DNA of 64,000 nucleotides, taken from assembly GCA_040954595.2 (NCBI GenBank), contig CM082581.2, positions 10,912,001 through 10,976,000 on the forward strand. Direction: 5' to 3'. Below are positions 1 to 13,800 of this stretch, piece by piece. This DNA comes from Balanoglossus misakiensis. Taxonomy: Eukaryota; Hemichordata. The notes under the pieces are model-generated. The model made no database searches. It was not told where the DNA came from and saw only the letters and a list, made by a program, of their open reading frames with translations. Numbering within the stretch: the stretch's first letter is position 1; every line of letters starts with the position of its first letter. Position numbers and translations under genes: made by a program.

Positions 1-2375
1 TCAACACACTCCATTGTTCGACATGCCGAATTCAGTGGAGCGGTTCGAAGCAGGAAGTCAGTGATAAGCTCCTTTCCGATTCCTCTTCATTTTGAATAAA
101 TTATTCCCTTTCTTTCGCTTTGGAGCCACATACTGTATAATGCGCAAGATTTGCAGAAACTTTTGGCAACGTGGTTTACAGATCCCTGGCGCTGATCGTG
201 CGATGTGCAATATTTAATGCGCATACAGATATAGCAACCAACACACCGGATGATATACATCGCACAGTGTATATAGCAGGCGATTCCCTAAACTGGTGGC
301 GACTTGGTGAGACGATGATAAACGTCCATCCGTCCATCAATCCATTCATCCACCCCTCCCCTCCCTCTCTCCGATCATTTGACCGTCACAACTTGGTACA
401 GATACCGGAATGTACCGATTTCACTCTCCAATTCTCTCTCTCTCAGTAAATCGAACGTCGGTGTTCAAAGCCGCCTTCAGGCAGCAAGATTGCCGCGGCT
501 TACCACGCACGATTGATCAATTCGGAAGAAAATCGTGCAAGCTTTTAATTAACTAGTTAAACTGTGAAAATGCAGAAGCTGTGATAAGCACGAGTCGAGT
601 ACGTGTTGTACATCACTTTGCGACAAACAAGGAAATGTTCTGATTTAAGGTGAATCGAGGAAAACAAGTGTATTTATTGCGTAGTCTTGTTTAAATTTTT
701 CGACCACTGCTAGGCCAAATATTATTGCTGTTTTATGTGCACGCTCAATGACTAGGCCTACCATGCCTACACGTCGGTATTTAAGGGATCGACTGCGGCA
801 GGGAACACAGTCAAGATAACCTTCTCATCAAAGACACATTACAAAATGCCACGCCAAAACCTATTAGTGTAAAGCTGGGTCGCGTTATTTTCAAAAGTAA
901 AAAACAAAACAAAAAACAATCCACTAATGTACCGCCACAAAATAAATCTAATGCAGCGTTTATACAAAACATTCGCGATGATATTGTATTAATAACTGCA
1001 TTCTATTTTTCATTCGATGCCATTAATTTTTGGGAATTTTAAAGATTGTAGTGGCTAATTTCTTTAAAGTCTCAGTGGAACCTGGACAATGAGATTGTTT
1101 GTGACGCACTCCCTTTTGTGTATTTATTCACTTCTATTATTGCATTAGTAGCTTCCAGCTGATGTAAAGAAGTTGTTGCCACTTTCGCGTTTTTAAAATG
1201 GATATTCAATTATCTCGATAGCCTGCCGACACAGAAACGAATATATCGGTCGCGCTTGAATACCGTTCTCATGCCACAGCTTTGTGTTAATGTATCACGC
1301 AATGGTACTACCCCACTGCATTTTTTTCAATCGATACTGCGTGTGATTTGTAAATTACAGTGGTTTTAGTGATTCTTTCTTCTGATTCACCGGTTTCTTG
1401 TACAATCACACGCCCGGCCGTCCACCTATTTAATGGACTGTGAAAAGGGATTGGGTGGTTTCATACTTAAAGTCTATTTTTAACTCGAGCACCGAACTTG
1501 AATTAGTTAACAGATGATGCCTTCACGAATAGACGCGAACTTTGGTTCTAAGAACTCTATGACTGAGACGATGCATAATCGGCAAAGGCTTTCAATTTCG
1601 CAAGCCTTCGTGGGCAGGAACCCGCGTTCTTTAACTTCACTTGGCGACATTTAATCTCTACTTTGAAATATATGACGATTCGAGTGAAAGTAACATTGTG
1701 ATTGCTGTCTCTAAAATGTCGATTTCACCGACGTATGCCCACGACTAATACTCGGACGACTTTCACGGGAAGACGTTTCCTAAACATCCCGCGCAAAGCC
1801 CCCTGGCTAGCTTTAGTTAGCGGACGTAATCCAACATTATAAACAGGATTATTGGGAAATATCGCCGCTTTATGATAATCCCTTCTTAGCGTTAATCACC
1901 CTCAGTGCCGGCACGTTGTACATGTCAACCTGACAAGATGGTGACCGCCCCTATCGGCTCGTTTCCCGTGAGTCTTTGCAGACATAGTCGCTGTTTGCTG
2001 ATGTGAGAGAGATGCAGTTCTGCAGGAAGTATCCTAGGCACAACTTGTGCTCTGCACCGCGCTGCGTGGGTTTTCGTTGTATACTTACTGAGCAGACGTA
2101 GGAAGAAGCTTGGTAGCTGGAAATGTCATCCTCCCTGCTATGATCAACCGTTGACTCGGCTGCCCGGAGAACTTTGAAATTATTACAATCATCTTCTATA
2201 TAACACATCACGCTCGAGACCGGCGCTCAGAAACGTTGCCATGGTGACGTTGCATCGGAAAGAAGTCGATAGTGCCAACGTAGAGTGTGGTTTCTTGCCA
2301 CATCATAGGCCGAGTCTCTCGGGAAGCTTGTCAGATTTGTAAGGGCCTTCTGTTTCCGCCGCACCTGCCGGAGAA
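1..2375. other. Upstream intergenic region, no gene seen
   Basis: I see no recognisable protein-coding exon in this stretch. The open frames here are short and show no family motif. The last part, roughly 2220-2375, is GC-richer and lies directly before the GPCR start codon, so it probably carries that gene's 5' untranslated region and promoter. A pyrimidine-rich stretch with short CATC-type repeats lies at about 325-375. No TATA box or other promoter element stands out. Confidence 0.5.
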
Positions 2376-3464
2376 ATGCCCTGGCTGAACAACACAACGG
2401 CGACGGACGGTTTTATACCGGGAGAAATTTCGGCCCGCGGAGCCGCGGTGGGGTTTATCGCGTGCCTGATCATGCTGGTGATCGTTCTCGGGAACGCCAC
2501 GGTGGTGCTGGTCGTCTCCTCCAACAAGAAGCTGCAGACGCGCACAAACTGCTTCATCGTCAGCCTGGCCGTGGCCGACTTCTGCGTCGGCATGTTCGTC
2601 ATGCCGCCCGCCCTGCTGCTGGAGCTGACGGGCGGCTACTGGCCGTGGAGCGACACCGTGTGCACCAGCTGGGTGTCTCTAGACGTCATGTGCTCAACAG
2701 CGTCGATCCTGAACCTCTGTGTCGTCGGCCTCGACAGACTCATGGCCATCACGTCACCCTTCAGTTACGACACCAAGAGATCGGCGGCGCGCACGGTCAT
2801 GATGCTGTCTTCGGTCTGGCTCGGCTCGGCGCTGATCTCCTTCCTGCCGATTTCGCTCGGCTGGTACAAATCATCCGAGTACACCCCGTCACCTCACCAG
2901 TGTCTCTTCATACCGAACGTTCCGTACGCAATACTTTCTTCTTGCGTTTCATTCTATATACCTCTAGTGGTAATGGTGTGTACTTATTACAGTATTTTCC
3001 GCGCCGCACAGCGTCAGTCGCGCCAGGTGTCGTCGCTGGATGCGTCAAACTTCCAAATGGGGATAAACGTCATCAGCGTCAAAGTCGGAGACGAACTGCG
3101 GGAGAGCGACCGTCGGAAGCTGGCCACCATTTTAGCCAGGGAGAGGAAAGCTTTCAAATCTCTCGGCATCATCATGGCCGTCTTTGTCTTGTGCTGGTTT
3201 CCCTTCTTTGTCTGCAACGTAGTGGCTCCCGTCTGCATGGGCTGTGTTTCGCCACTGCTGGCTAGTACAGTCACCTGGCTTGGATGGGTCAACTCCGTGT
3301 TCAATCCAATCATATACGCGTTTCTGAACCGGGACTTCCGCAAGGCAGCCGTGATCTTGGTCACGTGTCGCCGTTGCCGACAGACCACCGCCGACCGACA
3401 GGTGATGCCAACATCCGACTTGGAAACAGCAGCCCATTCAAAACCGACCCAAACTCAGAAATGA
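2376..3464 (+). CDS. Dopamine D1-like aminergic G protein-coupled receptor (intronless)
   Basis: A 362-aa class A GPCR encoded in one exon, as is usual for D1-type receptors. It should sit in the plasma membrane and bind a biogenic amine, most likely coupling to Gs. Visible landmarks are N40 (1.50), D68 (2.50), C96 paired with C176 in extracellular loop 2, D103 (3.32, amine contact), W148 (4.50), S188/S189/S192 (5.42/5.43/5.46, the catechol-binding serines), P196 (5.50), CWFPFF with W274 (6.48), N281 (6.55), W301 and W304 in TM7, and NPIIY at 310-314. The segment MCSTASILNLC in TM3 is nearly that of vertebrate D1. N5 and N6 give N-glycosylation sequons, and CRRC at 331-334 is a likely palmitoylation site. 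The odd point is DRL instead of DRY at 120-122. A beta-octopamine or other amine ligand is possible; class A aminergic membership is certain. A candidate AATAAA lies at 3838. Confidence 0.93.
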   Translation: MPWLNNTTATDGFIPGEISARGAAVGFIACLIMLVIVLGNATVVLVVSSNKKLQTRTNCFIVSLAVADFCVGMFVMPPALLLELTGGYWPWSDTVCTSWVSLDVMCSTASILNLCVVGLDRLMAITSPFSYDTKRSAARTVMMLSSVWLGSALISFLPISLGWYKSSEYTPSPHQCLFIPNVPYAILSSCVSFYIPLVVMVCTYYSIFRAAQRQSRQVSSLDASNFQMGINVISVKVGDELRESDRRKLATILARERKAFKSLGIIMAVFVLCWFPFFVCNVVAPVCMGCVSPLLASTVTWLGWVNSVFNPIIYAFLNRDFRKAAVILVTCRRCRQTTADRQVMPTSDLETAAHSKPTQTQK

Positions 3465-3837
3465 GACAGTTCGGAGGCCAATTAAAAAAAACCCTGCAGG
3501 ACACCATTCAGAGAGAACATTTTGAAGGGTAACGTTTATACCAAGTCGGACCTTGTGACCATATATTTTCCTACAAAAATTTTAATATATATTTTCATGG
3601 AAATTCGACACTGATTTATATTTGGGATTTATATTCCAAGGTATCATATATAAGAATATGTAGCAAGTATTTTTAAGTTCTTTTACAGTCGCTTTGATTC
3701 CTGTATAGTCCTGTTAACTCTGATATTACACAAAGTTTACACGTTGTGGTCATTTATTTCGTCGAGTGGAGCCTCACAGTCATGTCTGAACGGAACAGAG
3801 CTAAAATATCTGGGTATCGTTTGCAGAAAAGGGATTG

Positions 3838-3843
3838 AATAAA
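3838..3843 (+). promoter_or_regulatory. Candidate polyadenylation signal for the GPCR gene
   Basis: An AATAAA hexamer lies about 375 nt after the GPCR stop codon on the same strand. It is the first good hexamer I noticed downstream. Position and motif are seen in the sequence; its use is inferred. Confidence 0.4.
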
Positions 3844-6087
3844 GTTTACCCGCTCACGCAAAGGTTGGAACAGTGTTTGGTGATTTTGAGTATAGGCAAG
3901 TTCCTTAGGAAAAATTGTTAGAGCGAAGTTTTCTACGGTTTGCGCATCTACGCGAAACAAAGAAATATAGGTCTCGTTCACTCTGGCTGACGAAGTGATG
4001 TTGTCCTCTTACAGTTCCACCAATTCATGGCGGTTGTCACGGAAACCAAAATAACGCTACTTTTCACTCGGCCTGCATGGAAAGACATCGAAGTCGATGT
4101 ATCTGAAAACAGTCGCCGAACGTGTTGGAAAGTCCATCATTCACCCCAAGTTGGCAGATGTACGATAAACACGCAGCGCTCTAAAGCGTACAACACAAAG
4201 CCATTGACACACATTTACGAAGAGTCGAAGATGGCCATTTACGTTGAAATCACGGCCGATGAATGCTATTTCGCTGCTGAATGAAACGATGTAGAGCGGG
4301 CTCGAGTTTCCACAAACTGTGTCACTTAAATCTTATCAAATTTGGCATTGTTAAACAAAGGACGCCATCGATAAGCATGCACGAAAGTGGTATTGTAAGA
4401 GGTTAATTTCTGAAGCACATATTTTCTCGACAGATATAAAACACGCATAGCAAGATTTTTTTTTTAAAATCACGGACACCTGGTACAACCACTTAACAGT
4501 GGTTAATGATGTCCCCTTTCTCATTGCCGTTTTCCTTCTGAGCTTCTTCCTTGAGCCAGGTAATGCGTTACCTTGAATGATGATTGGTGGACCCACTTTG
4601 ACGTATTGCTCCATTCAGTGAATTAAATTTTGCATTGGTTTCGGTAATGAAATCCATAAAACTGATAACGAACAAACATAAAGGCCGTGAACCGTTTTAT
4701 GGAAAAAAACAGCATCTCAATGAAAAAGCAGATAATAATAATTGTATAGGCAGTGAACCATCTAACGGGAAAAACACCGGGAAACTATTTATGGGTAATG
4801 AATAACGCTTATCACAGAGTATTATGCTCGGCGCTTCGTATAACGGTGTGTATATACAATTACTGAACACATGGTGATTTTGCATGATCATCACAATTTT
4901 CCACTAGTCTGTATTTAAAATCACCAACACCTCGTCTTTTCGTTTTATTTTGATTAGTTTATTTTTAAACAAAGATTATATGTTAATGTGCCTATGAAGA
5001 ATAAATATCTTACTTTTACATTAATGTAGACGTGTACCACAGAAGAGAATGTATATATGCGACATACTTTAAAAGTTAATCTTCTATGCGCGTATACCTC
5101 TGTATGGAAGATAAACAAATTATGTCCGTGAAAAGATGCGTTATATAACCCTTGATATTTATGAGTTTTTGTGACTGACGCAGAAGACGTGAATTTCTAT
5201 ATTGGAAAATCGTGGATGCATGAAATGACGATTTCATCTGGCGAATTGCTTTTACTCGAGCTGAATTGAAAAGTCTTGATAAAGCAATATCAAGAATGAT
5301 ATTAACCGAGTCGTCTTTTCTTGTTTCGGTGTCTTATAATCTGCCGTTGGTAATGATGTATACATAATATGAACTTCTGCTGACACCCGATTCACCGACT
5401 CTGATGTAAAATTGCTTTTGCGAGCCCAAATGGCGTTTTCCGATATTTGTTATTTTTTCTCGTATTTTTCGTGATTATCGGCGACACCTGTAAAGCCTCA
5501 CCTATCCCGTTTAATTGAGTTCATATCACAAGGATGTGTGACGTCGACGTTGACTTTTCAGTTTGAAGCGACGATCGTCATCGCGTCATGGCATACATGT
5601 ACTTGACGAACAGAAGAAGCCTTTTCCCCCTGCTGTTATATTCCGCACGTGTCGTCAGACAAAATATGCACACACAATAAGACGTCAAAAACACACACGT
5701 GCCATTCGGGTGACGTAGAACGTACGAACGAGGTTATGATTGTTCGCGCGTAAACTGTGAGATGTGCAGCTGAGAGTTGGTATAGGTATAGACATTTTGA
5801 AGTCCTACAAAAGTACATGTCCTCATTTTGGTAGTTCACCATGCCTTCATTATGCCTAACATCACACGTTCAAACTCAGAAGGCCGTGAAAGGAATGGAG
5901 CGTGCATTGCTCAAAGCCGTACAAGCTACCACTTTTGTCCCGATTACAAAACACTTCAATCTTCTCCTCCTCCTCCGCCGATGGACGACATTATTCTGAA
6001 TTTGTGTGGATTCTAGTACATCGGTAATCTGAATAGACGGGTGCGACGGCCGTTTATTATTTAACTTGTTCGCATTTAATCGTGCAG

Positions 6088-6094
<7 letters not shown>

Positions 6095-6118
<24 letters not shown>
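6095..6118. repeat. (CT)12 microsatellite
   Basis: Twelve uninterrupted CT dinucleotides, preceded by a few imperfect CT units. A simple sequence repeat in intergenic DNA. Confidence 0.9.
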
Positions 6119-9100
6119 ATGGCACCACGATGACCATGAAGTTAAACGCACGTCGATAGCAAAAAGATTTCAAGCACAAACAGAAAGCCGAATGAAACAC
6201 TTACTGAATTATGAAGCCGATAACTACTACTGGTCTTTCAAATAACAAATTCACTATTTTTTTCTCAAAGAGATTATTGTTATGCATATGAAAAAAAAAA
6301 CACCCACAAAGCTAGTCGTGATCCACCCCCAAATCCTGATACACAATATGGTAATCAGTCAGTCACTGTGCGGCTGGACTCGTATTGGGAAATTACAAAG
6401 ACTGCCGCGTTGTGGTTTACAATGCAGTTTCTTCACAGGTCACACACGAAAATCCTCTAGTGATATGAAAGTTTTTAGAAGGGATCCATCTTGGCGGATA
6501 ATTCAAGTTTATTACATAGGCTAACAGATATAAAATCTCGCCGGCGCTAATGGAGTGAATTGCCGCGGGATAGGCCTATGTACGCCACACATATACCATT
6601 TCAATATTTACATTCCATAATTATTTGAATGACATCAATCGTATTTAAACTCTCTACACCGGCACATAGAGCGTGTTGGCACATACTCAGTATTTCCTGA
6701 CGTCACACGCGTCCTGGATCCAAAGCAAACATCTGTCATACCCAGAAGGGAGAATTGGTAAACCTTAACTCCTTTCATTCACAGATGTTAAATTGTGAAG
6801 ATGTGAAGATTATAAACGCAACAAATATGCAAAATGAACACATTGAGATTCTTTCAAAATGAAGGAAAGATTAACAACTGCGGGAATGGAGTATCGGGAT
6901 GGGAATGCCTGAGGGGGAAGATAAAAAATCGGTGGAATTTAGAGCAGGAAGAAGATTCGCCGGTAGATCTTGTCGATATCCCTGTAGCTCATGTCTTGAG
7001 GGAACAGAATGTTTAGCGTTTTAATCATTTGGAGTCGGAGCTATTTGCTCAGTCATAGAACCGTTGCCAGACATCATTTCGGGTCTCAAAATTACCACAA
7101 CTTGTAAGCGTTCACGGAGGTTTGGAATGTCCAGAAACAGTATATTCTGTGCGATGTTTTAAAAATACGTCTTGCTTTGATAGCGTTCGGTGGTTGCCTT
7201 CGCGTGGGTCGCCCAGTAGATACAGATGACATTGCCGGTGGAATGGGTCATCTTCCGTCAGATGGGATTCGACCGGCCGGTAATTTGAGTAGTGCTGCAG
7301 TTGTCGCCAGGGAAGAACATGATAGTGCGTTATTTATATCGGAAGGGTTAGTGCGATTCACCGATGTTTTGTGGGGTGAATGTTATTATATAAGAGCAGC
7401 GTGTGAACAAAGCAAAGCTGCCGTGAAACCTAGCGTGTTTGCCATAGTTGCTAATAAAGTTCCTCTCGACAATTCGCAGAAAAATGTGTCAAACCCTTCC
7501 CTGTGCGTTACTTGTAAATGTCAAGAGATGCATATCACAGTGGAAGTAAATGCAGCCGAAAGGCTTCGCGCAACAGTAAGGAGGACCAACAAAAGTGCCC
7601 CTGGGCCAGTCAACTATAGGATAGCGCGAATCCATCAACCCCCTCCCCAATTTTCGATAATATCAATGGAGAACGCATGACTTTTAAAACTACTCAGCAA
7701 ATAACGCAAAGCACACCTATAACTTTTTGCCATTTGCATTCACGCTATCTCCGCGAAATTACAGGTTCATATAAACACAGACATATAAACTTTCAGATTG
7801 ATATTAACCTCCGGTGTTGTGTTTGCCTCGTTGCATATGGATTCATGAGTAATCAGTCCAACACATTCCTAATATGCGCTGTCGTCTGTTCAAACACGAA
7901 GGGGGCATGGAAGCTAGCCGTTGCTGCGGCAACTGGCACGTACAGACAGGGCGGCCATTTTTATTTCAAAACGAATATAGTCAACTCGAACTCGTGACCT
8001 GCAGTTATTTGCTCGTGAACAAGCTATTGGACAAAATCATAAAGAACTGATAGATGTATGCCTTTTTCTCCCTTGGAGGAGTGGAGAATGTTAGCTTCCG
8101 CTCGGACTCACCGCTGAGTTTGAGATAATCTTCTTGCATGCGTGTTTTTGAAGTTTCCGAAGTAGCCTTGGGGGAAAACGTTACCCATCATTAAACGAAT
8201 TGTCATTTCTTCTTGCATCGCGAATAGTGAAAAAACACGAAAGAGGAGATATTCGGCCATGTTTTGAGGCAATGATGATCGCGCCCAACCTTTTGATTTT
8301 ATGTAGTCTACACGAATGGAGGTAAAATCCCGTTTCTACGAAAAGGGACGATTTTTTTTCTTGTTTTCTGAATTCCCGTCGAATGTTGTAATAGGCGAAC
8401 AGTTCTTCCGGGCAGTCTACTACTGCGAGCAACGTCTAGACGGAAAAGAAAAAAAAATAAGCGGATGTAATCTTATCTCGCTGGATCATGCAGGCATGAT
8501 CGCGTTTATAATTACCTGAGCAATGGAAATTCTAGCATTTACTTGAGCGATATATTTAAGCGATTTGATGCCTTGTCGCTTTGTTTCAGTCTTTATCTCT
8601 GCGTTTCTGGTAATATTATACTCAACGGTAACATAAACTGGGCGACCTATTGTCTGGTGACCTGTTCAGGCTAACTCTGGTTATCTGTTATAAGCAACTG
8701 GTAGCACAAGAAAATTAGTTTCTTGGAAGTGTGCGCTTACTGTTCCATACGCATTTCCTTATTAAAGCCGCAAGATTTCAGGAAAAGGCCGCGGGTGGCT
8801 AAAGCTTCAAATCGATCGCGTTCTCAAGGTCATCAATAACGCGAATTTCCATCGCCTATATATAGTTTCACATCATTACGACGGTTACAGTGTGTGTCAC
8901 CCAGCCTAGGCAGCAGTTAGGACACACAGACAGCAGAGGTGCCAAATTCCAAGAAATAGATTGGACTCAATTTGTTTACAGTGCAGCTTGCTTTGGTTTA
9001 TTTTTTTCAAAAAACATGGGGCTTTAGTCAACTACAGTCTTGCTAACATCATCAGCGAGACAAGTAACCCAGCACCTCCGACTCGGGGGAGTCTGTTATG

Positions 9101-10810
9101 TAAACCCTCAAATTAGTCTAATAAGTTCCCTTTTTTATAAATATGATGTTCTCGCCGTGTATGTCTATACATAAAGGCAAATGTGACCATATAAATATAA
9201 TCTGCTGTTACAGTGCCAGCACGCATCAAGTTTCAATAAACCAGGCATCTGTCCAAAGAAATTGCAAATGTAAAATCGCGCAGCTCCATGCGCAATAATA
9301 CGCGGCGTGGAAATCAGTAGGCCAATAACCTGTCAGAAGGAGGTATAAGGTGTAATCAAACCATACGTTATTGTTGTTCTGATCATAACATGGTGTACAC
9401 AAAAAAGAGCATTGCGATTGCATGATGCTTGTGTCATTTGATATACACACACATAGTCGTTATGATTCACCGGTTCGTTAATAAAAACACCGACAAAGAC
9501 ATCGAAACCAGCAAATCCACCACCATGCTGTTTAACGTAATACTTTTTTTCATACATGTCATTGTATCTGTCATGAAATGAGCGTATCTTGGTAACCGAA
9601 GCTTGGAAAGCAGACCGAAAAAAAATCAACATACAAAAGATATTGCCAATTTGTAAGGATATGCATACAGTGGCTAATAGAATTGGAGAAATAATATCTA
9701 TGAAATTCGTGTGCAAATAACCGTTGGTGTTATGTTTCACTGTCATTGTAGATGTTGCTGCAAATTCTATGTGTAATAATTAATACGTCGTTTTTTCATG
9801 ACAACACAAGACAGGGTCTTAAATGTTATTGTCAACATATAACGGTACAATTTACGGGTGTAGTCGGTGTTGACTAGCCATATAGATCTGACATCTGTTA
9901 TGCACAGCCGTATGACCAACTCGTTTGGGGTGGAAATACATGGCCATGTTATTTTGTGCCTGCATTTCACTTGGTGTTGATGTCGGTCTGAGCAGCAGCC
10001 GTAGTGAAATCGTGTTATCTATGGGAGTACAAACTTCAATGTTTGCTTTCTAAGTAAAAGGTCATCAATTGAAACTAGTCTTTAAACCTCTCACTGCTTG
10101 ACGTGCTTGAAGTGGTAAAGAAGAATTCAGAACAATCAAATTGTATTGCAGGTATATCGTTCTCGCTTCTGGCAGGACGTTCGCTGACAGTTGAACCCTG
10201 ATTCCAGAATTGAAAGTGTCATACTATATGCAATTCAACGTCTAAAGGCGTAGTGAAGTAGAAGGGTAAACGTTCAAACTACACACACTGCACCCAAAGG
10301 ATATTAAAGTCTGACAGTTTTTATTGCAGTGGTGAGAAAAAAAAACACAGAATACAAGTATTGGCGACGGAGCACCGCCGTGCATATAAATCTTTGTCTT
10401 AAAAACACTTGTATGAAGATACATACTCAGTTTAAGTGAACGAGAATCGCCTCTAAATTAAAGCAATCGCGGGGTTGTGCATGTAAAAGGAGGTTTTCTG
10501 ACGTGAATTATGTGGGCACAATATTAACTTGAAGTTCGTATACTCTCTCCCTATGTGCTTCCCACACATTAATCATGGTGAATATTTTGACATTTAATAT
10601 CTGATATCATGTCATAATATGAACTATAATATAGCAAATGTGTGACATTCATGAGCGTGTAGCGCAGAGGGATATTAGGCTACACCGTGGTTGTTGTTTT
10701 TCTCATGGGTGTGCTACTTGCTTGTTTACGACAGCTCCACTTATCCCTGCTCCTGGCTAGAGTCCAACGCTTCAATGACGCGACTTATGGGACGTAACAG
10801 ATAATACGTG

Positions 10811-10860
10811 ATAAGGTATTTACCTTATTGCGGGATCGATCCCGCGATATGCTTATCGCG
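10811..10860. repeat. Cluster of three adjacent short palindromes
   Basis: Three inverted repeats follow one another within 50 bp. The first is an 8-bp arm pair at 10811-10818 and 10821-10828 with a 2-nt loop. The second is a perfect 16-bp palindrome, GCGGGATCGATCCCGC, at 10830-10845. The third is a 7-bp arm pair at 10843-10849 and 10854-10860 with a 4-nt loop, overlapping the second by three bases. The function is unknown; it could be a transcription-factor or origin-like site, or simply chance. Confidence 0.7.
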
Positions 10861-13800
10861 AAATTTGACGCACGGCGAACGAATTTAGTTGTGACACCCC
10901 ACGCTGACCCTGTACACGAAGATATTGCGTATCTCATGCGCCAGTATTTATGATAAATATTCTCTGACGTGTGTTCAGCAGATTTCAGTGAGTAAACAAC
11001 ACGACAAACCCACAGAAACCATAAAATGATACCACAAGCCTGATCCTATTTCTTATTTATACAGTACAACAATAGCTTAGTACGTCTCCATTCACCAGAT
11101 CCGTGCCTGACAACACGAAAAAGCAAACCTCGAGATATTTCGAAAGTATATTAGCTTATAATGCTAATCCAGCCCCGTCTCCAAGTTTTTATGGATTTGA
11201 TAGAGAGTCAAGTAAGGAGAAAATGACAGACGAGAGTCTGAATGGAAACGAAGGAATCGCTGGAAGGATCTCGAAATGATTTATAAGCTTGGGTTTGATT
11301 ATAGCTTAGATGAGAAAAGGTGGATGGTGCGGATGAATCAGGCGCGTTCTTTCTTTTCGCCTGTTTGTGCCACTGTTGAGAGAATCGTCACGGTCCATCG
11401 ACCTTTGGATCGATTACAGAACGATGACTCCATTAGTGTGCAGAGCATGTCCGCCAGTCACACAATCATCGATGGCTTATCGATGAAAACAGCAAGAACA
11501 ATGCCGGAATTTGGCATTTTCGAATGAGGAGTTGAAGTAACGCGGTTGTCTAGCGTGCAAATATCATGCTGTCTTTGTGGATACAAGCACCCTTATCTAT
11601 AGGGGCCATCAATAGCCGCCAATCAGGTCTGATAATGCACATCTGCGTTCGATACAAGTGTGTTGGAGTTCTGTTACCTTGTTGTGTGTTGCCATGCGTC
11701 CGACACATGCACCATCTGGCTTATTTTGCCCAGAATCCACTTACCCAATCAAAGTTAGATGTTTCGGGGGAATTTTGCCGGATTTTTGGTTGCAAGAATG
11801 TTAGCACATGTTGCGAAAAACTTGTGTACCATTTTCATTTGTGAAATTTAAATCACTCTGCACTGAAACGTTGAAGGTAAAATCAGCTGTACGCAGGTGT
11901 CTGGTGGAGTAAAGTTGTTGAACTTTATGCATTTTTTCGCGTGTAAAGGTCGAGATCGGCATGGCTTAGCGAATACAGCGGCATACACCTCGCTTTGCCA
12001 ATGAAATATTCAGTCTGAAATCCGAGATTTTGACGCCCTTGAGGCTTGTCCTTTTAAGATGCTTTTTCTCACGCGCTGGTAGTGATGGTAATCGCGCAGC
12101 TGTAACCAAGGGTTATATCGTTAAGTGCAATGCCGGTTATTCTGATCTGTTTCAATGTCACAGCGTGTCACAAATAAAAAAACACCTGGAAAGCTGACTT
12201 GTGCTGACTTTCGCGTTCAGATATTTGGAACAGACTCCAGGCCAGCAACATGAAGTTATATTTAAAAAACACACCATCAAATCAGGGATATTACTAATAC
12301 ATAGTGTAAGCTGTTGGAATACAGAAGACGTTGTTGGACTCGCCTCCTCGGCTGCTCTTGTTGGAAATAGTGAACGCGTGCAGCAGCTGGCGTTAAACTT
12401 GAGCGGATAAACAAAGTGACACACCCGTGACATCTCCGCGTCTTTGATGGTCATTAAAAGAAAATCTGGTTCACATCTCCGCGGGGAGATCTCTCCATTT
12501 AATTAATGCCATACACTTCAAGCACTTCGGGACATGTCTTATACCTGGGGCAATATAACTTCAAAACATGTCCATGTAATAACAGTGATCATCCAAGTTT
12601 GTGGATCAGGCAGGTGCAAGACGATGTGCATGCCACCAAGAGTTGGACTACTCATGAATAATTCAGAAGGTATCTCTCCCAACAAAACAATGTCGCTACG
12701 CATTGTTCGCGCTTCACTCAGGTATTCTAACATTATTCACGTGTAGGCCTAATGTGATTCAAGTTCAAACCAAACCGTAACCACTCTACTTATATATAAG
12801 GTCACTTTTTAAAGTCAATCGCTCCTTGAAGCCTCAGTACAGTGGATATCTGGAATATTACGACCAGATTATTGAAACTAAGTCATCTGCCAGGCGAAAA
12901 ATAGAAATTACGGCAACAAACCTAAAACAATTGTTTTGAATTTGCCAGTGGTTGCACATCCGCTCTTTCTATGGCCTCTGTGTCTCAAATTGACGATGCT
13001 TTCTTCTTGCGCACGTTTATGGATTTGTGCCCTCAGCCGTTCCTTGAAATTGAGTCATTTCCATTGTTAATATCCACATTCCCTCTACTGTCTTTGAGTT
13101 AACGTATCGAACAGGACGCTTCCGATGATACCGGCAGATTAATCGTCATACGTCATAGCGTCACCTAAAAACATTACTTTATTTGGATCCCACTTGTGGG
13201 CACGGCTACAAGCATGCACGCCGCGCGGCTCGGGGCTTTTCTTTTGCACGAGTTCTCTCTCTTTATTCGCGTGATTTCTCAGATGAAAGTAATTTGTTTG
13301 GTGGATGAATGCCCGCGCACCTAGAAGAGAAAGTTGAAATCAGTAAAAAAAACAGCGTGAGTGGGAGTGTATATTTTCATTGTTGCCTTCGTTCAGCAAT
13401 ACAATAAAGTAATGTTGGAGAGAAATGTTCGCAGAAAACGGACTTTGCAGCCCGTTCTTTTCATGATGATTTTTTTCTCGTCGCCACGAACTAAAAGCAA
13501 CGTACTCCTACAAGACACAGTAAGACGGAATATTTTGTTCCATTGTAAGGTACGTTTTTTTTTTCATATCAATCGATATGGTTGTCGCACGGATGGTTGA
13601 CGCTGTGTATATGGTATTGTATGTGCATTTTAAGTATGTAAGGTCGCGAAAGACTGAAATGCCAAATGTTATCCTGGATTGTGTCGTATAAGGATTAATA
13701 TCCGGGAATGTTAAGAGTGTTTATATAAAGAGCAAATATATGAACATTTAAAAAGCACATCTGAACCACGAAGGAGTCTCAGTTCAGTGCAACAAGTCAC

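Noticed and set aside
171-449. 92-codon plus-strand open frame near the window start
   Set aside because: Low-complexity, proline- and serine-rich translation of a CATCC/CCCTCT-type simple repeat; no family resemblance.
7177-7680. 167-codon plus-strand open frame
   Set aside because: It starts at a TTG, lacks any recognisable domain, and has no flanking exons or clear splice sites.
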